Source: Zelonia costaricensis (lineage: Eukaryota; Euglenozoa; Kinetoplastea; Trypanosomatida; Trypanosomatidae). Taken from it: a stretch of DNA of 21,635 bases. Each line of letters starts with the position of its first letter. Position 1 is the first letter of the stretch. Shown piece after piece: positions 8,101 to 17,100 of the stretch. The stretch lies in contig JASAOO010003094.1 of the NCBI GenBank assembly GCA_030849075.1, positions 1 to 21,635 on the forward strand, read 5' to 3'. A program made the translations under genes and the position numbers. The notes below the pieces were generated by a model. It was not told where the DNA came from. It did no database searches and saw nothing but the letters and a program-made list of their open reading frames with translations.

Positions 8101-11100
8101 ACGGACTGGGTCGACTACACGCATGTGCACATCGCCGCCGTCCGCATCGGCGTCTTCTTCCCGACCTCCGCCGCGTCGGCCTCACCGCTAGCGTCTGTGA
8201 CGCGTGCAACACTGATGCCCGACACCTCCTTTGCCGTCGTGGTGGAGCGCAGCATGGTCGGCCGGTGCCACCCGGAGATGCCGCAGTGGCACACGCGCGT
8301 CTCCTCGCGCGCCGCGGTGCGGCTAACGTGGTCGCGCACAACGCTGTCCGTCCTGACGACGGCATGCAGCACGCTCACGGACTTGGCTGCCTCCGTGGGG
8401 GCCACCGTCATGCAGCGCGGCGCGGCGCAGCCCCCCGCAGCAGGAGCAGCAGCGACGACGGTCGCACCGTCGGCAGGTGTGGAGGAGACGTTCCACGTTC
8501 GCGTGCTGCCACACGACACGGGTCGCGCGTACTGGCACGGCGTTGCGGCGCCGGACGTCGAGGGTGGCGACCCCGAGCACCCCGTGGACTCGAGGGAGGC
8601 GCACTACAAACGGCTGCATCCCTTTTCGGCCGCCCGCGCGGCCGTGGCGATGGAGTCCGACGGAAGCGCTCCACCGCAGCGCGTCGACGTGCGGCCGGGT
8701 GTCTGCGTTCTCTTCCACGCGCAGCGGCCGACCTTCCCGGGGCACTACTACACCCTCCAGGATGGCTGCACACGTGTGCGCCGCAGCACCGACAGCAGCA
8801 GTGGCAGCGGCGGCGGCGGCGGCGCGAGAGAGCCGCGGCACCTGGTGCACCTCTACGTTGCTCAAGGCGGCGTGGAGCAGGAGCCGGTACTAACGCGCGA
8901 GTACGCGGCGGCGAGGCGGCTGCTGCTCGATGCTGTGCGCGTCCCAGCGGCGCTTCTGCTGAACGCTGTATGGCTTGAGCGCGCTGTCGAGGCGTGGCTG
9001 CTGGGCGAGGAGGCCTCCCGCCCCGGCGCCCCAGCCCCAGCCCAAGTGCGCGAGGCGCTGGCGCGTGTGCGCAGCGGCGCGCAGGCCGTTCCCTGCCGCT
9101 ACGCTGCCTTTCAGTGCGCCACCGAGGCGGAGGCGGAGGCGCTGGAGGGGGCGCTGCGTCGATGCTGCGTGGCTGCGCAGACGCCGCCGCTGCTGATGCG
9201 GCCCGCCGTGCAAGCGCGCTTCGAGGCTGCCGTGGCGGCGCCGGAGCTGCGCAAGCAGCCTGTGCTACGCATGACCGTCTCCTTAGCGTCCCTGCGAATG
9301 ACCTGCGTGGGCAGCGAGCCGGCTGCGTGGGCGGACAGCGTGGACAGCAACAGCGGCAGTAGCTCCGCGACGCCGCGTGCTGACGCTGCCCTCACCTTTG
9401 CGCCCTTCTTCCTGCGGTACGACCGGTTTCGCGAGAAGCAGCGGTACGAGCTGAGCGTTGCACAGCGCGTTGGTCTCTCTTCCTCGCCATGTGCGTCGGG
9501 CGCAGGCGCAGGCACACGCGGTGGTGAAGCCGCCGAGAAGAACGACGGGCCAGCCGCAGAGGAGGTGACGCTGCTGGACATTGCGGCCCCTCCGCGTGCG
9601 CCAGACGACGTGCGCGGCCGCTGCGCCGAGGGCGACGCCAGTGCGCTCTTCCTTCGCCTTGTGCTATACAAGCGGCCCTCCCCGCTCCCATCCATGCGGC
9701 GCGGCGCCATCCGCGTTGGGCCCTCGGCACGGCTGCGGGTGCGGGCTGGGTTACGCCTGCTGTCGTGGGCGGAGGCGTGGTGGGACGTCGTGGGGCTCCT
9801 GACGAATCGCCTCTTCGGCGAGGAGGTGACCGCCGGCTATCCGTGGCGGCCACCGATCCGTGACGATGGGGCCGTAGCCGATGCAGAGACGCAGGCGGCC
9901 AGGGCGGTGGAGGCAGCGTGGCTGGAGGTGCCCGAGTACGGCGGCCTCGCTCTCAGCAACCTTGTGGACGTGACGGCGCCTGCCATGCAGGTCGACGTGG
10001 AGCTTGGGGCCGCTGAGTCGGCCGCCACGTCAACCATCTTGTCTGCCGCAGACCATCAAGATACCCCATTTCTTCGCTTCCGCGCGACGGATGCGTCGAT
10101 GCAGTGGCGCCAGACGGAGGCCAGTCATCACGTGAGACTGCGCGCTGCGACCCCGCAGCTGCAGTGGTGCTGCCCGCCGGCGAATGCAGGCACAGCCAGT
10201 GAGGCCTCATTAAAGCCGCGATGGGTCACGCTGATGGACCCCCTTCCAGCACCGGAGGCGTCTGCCTTGTCGGTGGACTTCACCGTGCACCGCGCCCGAC
10301 CGATGCTCTCCGTGTCGGACTGGCTGAGGGCCGCTGCGAGTGACCGCGGCGGTGCGGCAACGACCTCGGCGACCGCGACCGGCATCCGCGACCACCAGGT
10401 CATGGAGCTCGAGCTGTGCGGCGTGCAGCTCCTTTACTGGCACCCACTGCTACTGCACCTGATACACCGGGTTCGCGAGGGCCTCGTGCCGCGCGCCGTC
10501 GCGGTGGTGGCCCGCGAGCCGTGCTGGTTCCACGCCGGCGCACTGCGCTGCCCCCCGCTTACATGGACAGACCGCATCGACGACGCGGTGTCCGGCGTTG
10601 CCTGGACGCACCTGCGCAAGGCCGTGACCCTGCGTTGCGTGGAGCTGCGTCTGCCGCAGACACGCGACTGGGTGGCGCAGGCGTCTGCTGGGGTGCTCCC
10701 CCCACCGGCTTGCCTTCGCGTTGCCCTTGAGCAGCTGCGCGTGTCCGACTGCGTGCAGGTGCCGCCGTCGCAGTCAACGCCGCCGTCGCCAGCTACGTCG
10801 CCTGCACCGGGGACGGCGGTGGCCGTGGTGGATGTCGTCTACTGCCTTGACTTCACCGGCATGGTCATTGCCCACGCCGAGCCGCGAGACGAGGGCGCCT
10901 TTGAGTGGCGGCTGCCGAGCTGGCGCTTGCGTGTTGCCCACCCGCTCTTCCACGCCCGATCCCTCTGGGGCGCCGGGATAGTGTGGGACAAGTCGCTTAC
11001 TGTCACGCTACCCTCTGCAACGGAGTCGTGCACGTTGCGCGGCACCTGCGCCGACCTCGCAGAGGTCATGGACTACGTGCATGCCAGCTTCGTGCAGCCG

Positions 11101-14100
11101 GCTGCGGTCGATGCCCATGCTGCGGCTAGTTCCCAGGAAGACGCAGGGTCGCCGATGTCCCTCCTCCAGCCCGCTGTCGAGCAGAACACGTGGACATTCA
11201 CCGTCAGCGGCGCCTTTGCACTGGTCGTGCTCGCTGCAGTCTCAGACACACGACGAGACACCGCAGCGCAGGCGGCGTGCGTCGTGCAGTTCTGCGACGC
11301 CACCGCCTTTGTGGCGCGTACGGAGCGTGGAGAGCTGCGCTGCGTGCTCGCGGCGCACCGCCTGCAGGTCGGCGTCACCCCCACAGAGGCGATCGCGTCC
11401 GTGGCGGGCACCGGTGGCGGCGGCGGCAGCGGCGCGACACCTCTTGGGGATGCGTGGGTGCCGGTGGCGCAGCCGGTGCTGGAGGTGGGCCCCCTGAACT
11501 CCGCCGATGCGAAGCAACGCTTTTCGCTGCAGTACGGCTGGCGCTGGAGTGCGGCGCAGTCGACGGCCCATGCGGGGGCCGACGTGGGCGAGGGAAAGGC
11601 GGTGCGCTGCGCGGTGGAAGCCGGCGGCTCCCTCGCTCTCACGGCAGACAGCGCCGCCGCGAGGTTGCTCTACGACCGGGTCATGGGCGACGAGCAGCTT
11701 CGTACGAGCATGCGGCGCTACGGTGGCGCCTCGCCGCCGGAAGCCGCTGTCCGCGGTGGGGGAGCAGAAAACGGTGCCGATGCGCCGGCGGAGACTGTCG
11801 TGCGGCTCTCTCTGCAGCAGGTCGTCTGCCGCGTTCCGTGCTCTGCGGATGGCTCTGCGACGGCCACCACCACCCCTGCCGCGTTGCACCGCGAGAGTCG
11901 GCAGTTTCTTCTCTTGGATTGCACGGCAAGGGGTGTGTTGCTGGAGTGGCGCAAGGACGGCGGGGGCGCACACACGGCGCTGCGAGTGGGGCGCCTCGTG
12001 CACGGCGTGTTGGAGGAGCGCCACGTGGGCCGGCCAGGTGCGGCCGCCGTTGTCGTCCCTCTCGTCCTCGAGCAGCCGGGGGACTGGCGACCGCCCGTCA
12101 CGTCGACAGGACGCCCGCGTCGCCACGCATCGCCGCAGGCCCACTCGCCCTCCCGCATGGATGTCCCGAAGCCGAGGGACGCGAGCCTGCTGGATGAGCT
12201 CTTCGGCGACCTGCCGGCCACGCAGCCGACGGCAGCACCACCACCAGCGGTGGCATCGCCCGTATCTGCCGACGCCGCACCGGCTTCCGCGCCACGCGCA
12301 CCATCGTCAGACAGGCCGGACCTGCTCGTGGCCGTCCTGGACGACTCGCCGGTGCTGCGCCGCGTCCGCGTTGAGCTCGAGCCGCTGTGGCTTGTGGCAC
12401 CGTCGGTGGCACGCATTTCCACGCTGTTGGCGGGTGTGCGCGCGCAGCTGACGGCCTGTGCCGACCTGCTGGCGCACGCGGCGGGTGCGCCAACTCCGCC
12501 ATTGCGGGTCGCAGCGACGAAACCACGCCGCCTCGTGCTGCAGCTGCGGAGCGGCACCATGTCGCTCTTTGTGGGGCAGCGCGAGGTGACGGCGGCGCGC
12601 GCGTCGGCGCGGGCACCGATGGGTGCGCGAGCAATGGAGGCGGCGGTGCGGGATGCCGTGGACGGCGCAGAGACGCTGCTGCTCGTGACCGACGCGGTGA
12701 CAGTCTCGTGGGACTCGGAGCCGCCGTCGGTCGATGCACAAGCAGCGCCGGCGTCTGCCGTGCGTGACGGGCGCGCGGGCGCAGGGCATGCCGGCGAGGC
12801 GCACACGGTGCTGCATCTTCACAGCACGTCCATCTGCGCACTGCAGGGCTGGCAGTGCTGCGCCGTGCTGCTGGAGCGCTTCAGCGTCCAGGTGCAGCGC
12901 CGGCTCACTGGCGCTCGCGGTGCGGCGGTGGAGGAGTGGCACCTCGGCCTCGACCCGCTGCAGCTCACTCTCACCCGGTTTCACTACGCCGCGCTGCTTC
13001 GCGTGGCGCTGCAGCAAACTTCTCTTGTGGCGACCGTGATGAAGTCTGCCTCGACGGCGTCACAGTCGCTGGCGGTTGGCACACCACCCGGTGTGACAGC
13101 ACCGGACCCGTTTCCCGGCACCGGTACGGCCACCCAGCGCCACGGCGTCGAAGAGGAGCTCCCGGTGCACTCCACGGCGCCGGCCAGGGCGCGGCGCCTG
13201 CACTTCCGTCTCTCCTCCCTGCGTCTCTGCGTCCGCGCGGACGACGACGGTGAGGGGGACGGCAGCCACGCCGGTGAGTCGACGGCGCAGCTGGCGGCGG
13301 TGTACACGGAACTGAAGGGTCTCGACGCCACCTATTGTACGGGCAAGCAGGACTGGCCGCACGCGGGTGAGGGCCCCGCGGCGGACGATCTGTGCGAGCG
13401 CGGCGCCGCGCTGCGGCTCGAGGTGACACTCGACAGCTGCCTTCTTGGAACCGAGAACGCGATCCCGACGCTGGCGCTCGCCGCGGCCCCGTCCGCCGCC
13501 TCCCGCGCCGCGCGGTGCGCCGCAGGTGCCCTGCGCGTCGCCCAGGACGAGGCGTCCGGCGCGTACAGTGGAGCACTTCAGGTGGGGCAGGTGACGGTCA
13601 CCGTGGAGACCGTGCCGATGATGGCGTGGGTGGACCTCCTGTACGCGCCGTACCTGCAGGAGGTGATGCCCAATTACAACACCGCCCGGGAGCACGTCAT
13701 GCAGCAGGACCTCTCGCTCGAGGCCGATCTCGTGCTGTCGGAGCGGACGCCGCTGCGGGTGCAGAGCCGGAGCTACAGCCTCCTGTACGTCCACGGGAAT
13801 GGGCGCACCATATACCTCAGCCCAACGCGCGGCGGCCCCGTGCTCTTCCTCGACGAAGGAGTGACGCTGCGGATCGTGCATGCAGTGGTGTCCATGGCCG
13901 GCGACTCCGTGGAGGCGTACGTGGCGGCAGGGAACGGGTCGTACGTTGTGGTGGATCGCGAGACGTGCACAGTCGTGCCGCCGCCCTCGTCGCCCCTGCA
14001 AAGCGGCGCTGGCGAAGCCGTTGTGGCGCGCGTGGTCGAGGCGGCGCCGTCGCGGCGCAAGTGGCAGCGCTTGGTGGGCGAGGTGCAGGTGCAGCTGCGC

Positions 14101-17100
14101 ATCCCCGAGCCGCGAGCCCTACCTGCGGCGGACAAACGCGGCGCCGGCGCGGCGCTGGGCGCCGTCTCATCGCAGCGGACCCTGGTCCTGTACAGCCACA
14201 TGAACCTGTGTCTCGTGAACACTGCCGCGCCTACTGGCGGCGCAGGTGCGGCGGAGATGACGGCGGCCTTTGACTTGGCGCACGCGGGTGTGCGCAGCGA
14301 GTACCTCACCCACCACGGCGCAGCCGCTGACGCAACGGAGCTGATCGCGGACTGGGCCATGAAGATTCTCATGACCGAGGAGAGGAAGCTGTCAAGGCCG
14401 GGCGCCGGCGGTGGCGGTGCCGCAGCAGCAGGTGGGCCTCCTGCGCGGGCGCGAGTCATTCACGCCAGCGCCAGCCGCGGAGTCGAGATGCGGGTGCGGT
14501 ACAGCGACGTGGTTTTTGTGGTGCGGGCTGCCCGACACGCACAGGCGGCCGTGTCGCGCTGGAAGGACGTGGTGCGGCGCGACGTGTGGTCGAGTCTCGC
14601 GGCGATACCCGCGGACTGGGCCGGCGCCGCAGCGGACGGGAGCGGCGGTGGCGCGGCCGGGGCGGATGGCGAGGCCGTTGCGCAGATGCTTCGCCGCGCC
14701 CACGCCGTGCCCAACGCCGTGGCGGCCCCGCCGACGTCTGTGAGTGTAGCGGTGCAGCTCCCGTACGTGAGCTTTGTCGCCGTCGACGACAGCCAGGACA
14801 CGGACACGCCGCTCTTCTGCGTCCGCGTCAGCGATCTGCACACCCCAAGCTGCACGAGTTGCTACCCCGACACGACGGCGGAGGTCTGCTTCACCGCCCA
14901 GCTGCAGTACTACGAGCTGACCCGCTCCCAGTGGGCGTCGGTGCTGCACCCAGTGGAGGTGCGTGTCGGCTACAGCGCACGCCAGAACACGTCGCTCGCC
15001 GACTTCTACGACCGCAAGGGGCACACACGGCTCTCAGTGCAGACGAGTGGGGTGAAGCTCTGCCTCTCGCTCGAGCTGCTGCACAGTGTGCGGCAACTGC
15101 TGCTGCTGCGCGCCACCTTCCACACCACGGGCGTAGCGACACTTGCCACGCGCAGCAGGGCAACAGGAGAGCGCCGCCACGGCGGCGACGACGACGACGG
15201 GGGTGCCGCCGCTACGTACCACGCCTTCACGATGACTCAGACAACCGGAATGGCGGTGACGGTGCGGCTGCCTGGAAACGTGGAGCAGTCGCACACGGAT
15301 GCGGTGGCACAGCGCGGTGACGTTGGTGCCGCTGCGTCGTCGTCGGCGGCGGCGGCGTCGTCACACATCCTGCAGAGTGGGCAGGAGTGGGCCTTCAACC
15401 TACCCCGCTGCCACGGGCTGGAGTTGCCGCGGGAGCACCAGAACGTCCTTGTCCAGCTGCAGACCCGAGGCGCCACTGCAGCGTCGAGGTCCTCGGCGCC
15501 CTCGGCTTCTGCTGCGCCGCTCCAAGTCAGTGGCGCCGCAGCGGTGGCGCTCGCCACGGTGGGTGTGCAGCGGGTCGTGCTTGGCAGCAGCGGTCCACCC
15601 GCTCGCTACCTCCTGGCCGACGTCTCCACCGCACCCCACCAGCAAGGTCAGAAGCGCATCCTTCTGCACACGCTCGTCACCTTTGCGAACCGACTCAGCG
15701 TTCCGCTGCAGCAACTCGCACCCGGCGCGCGCGACGGCCGCTACGACACGCTTGGCACGGTTCCCCCAGGCGCATCTGTGTGTGTGCCGCTGCAGGCGCT
15801 GCGGCGGCGCGTCCATCTCGCACTGCGCCGGCCCAGCCCCAACCACGGTGCGCACGCCGAGCTGCCGCGTGACGCGGTGGCCTCTCTTGGGATCTCGTAC
15901 GACTGCCTCCCATGCCTAGCAGGTGCGACGCTGCTTTGCGTGTGCACAGTTGCACCGGAAGTCGGCAGCACCAGCAGCCGCGGCGGTGGTGGTGCGCGGC
16001 TGGCGAGCGGCCGCAACTTCGAGGTTGTGGCCGGCGCGCAGGAGAGGGCCCACTTCCTTCTGCGCGTGCAGGCGGCCGCGAGTCAGCCGGCCGACGTGCT
16101 GCGCCACCCCGCTCTTGCCCCGCTGCTGCGCGCTGTCACGGTGGCCGTCGAGGCCGTCGTCACGATTCGCAACGCGGTGGGCGTCCCGCTCACGTTGTCG
16201 CTGCTTACTCGCCGCATCCAGCCCGGCACGCGCCTGAGCCTGTTCGACACCTCGCCAGACACGGCCGTCTACACGCGCGTCAGCACCATCGCGGTTGGCG
16301 TGTCGGAGGTGTACAACGCGGCGGAGATGGACCCGCTTGACGACGTCTGCCTCAGCGTGGCCCTGCAGCAGCCCAACGGATGCGCGGTGGGGCAGTGGGC
16401 GACGGGGGCGGCGGGGTCGATGGCAGGAGCGGCCGCGTCGCAGCCGCCGGCGTGCATCCACGCCCCGCAGGACAAGACTCGCCGCGACACGCAGATTGTC
16501 CTGGTCGACCCGGCCAACAACGCCTCCCTTGTCCTCGCCATCAAGTACGAGCAGCGCGAGGTGGTGCTCTACTGCCCGCACTGGATTGTCAACGAGACAA
16601 CGCTGCCGCTGCAGCTCGCCGACACGTCCGCGCCGCACCAGGGCGACACGGACCGCTGCACCGCCCCCATTGCGGGGCTCTCAGGGCGCACGGTGCGCAC
16701 CGCCACGGTCGCCCCGTGGGAGCAGTCAAGTGCTGCCGCTGCACCCACTGGCGTGGGCGGCGAGGACAGCAACGCCGCCGGTGGCGCAGCCGGGCAGGCT
16801 GTGCGGTCGCCGTTTCTCTACCACAGCCTGCGCGCCGCGTCGTCCAGTCGCAGCAAGAACAGCGCCGGCGACAACGGTCTCTTTGTGCGCGTCTGGGAGC
16901 CGAGCGATGGCGCGTCGCACGCGCAGGCGGGGTGGTCGGAGTGGTCGACGCAGCCGCTGCGCGTGCACGCGGCGGCGGAGGCGCAGGTTGTGACGTGTGC
17001 CAGCCGCCGCACGCGCAGTGCGCTGTGGGTGCTGTCGTGTCGGGTGGAGATGGGGCACCAAGCCGCTGTGCACGCCTACAGCGACACCCGCGTGGTTTCG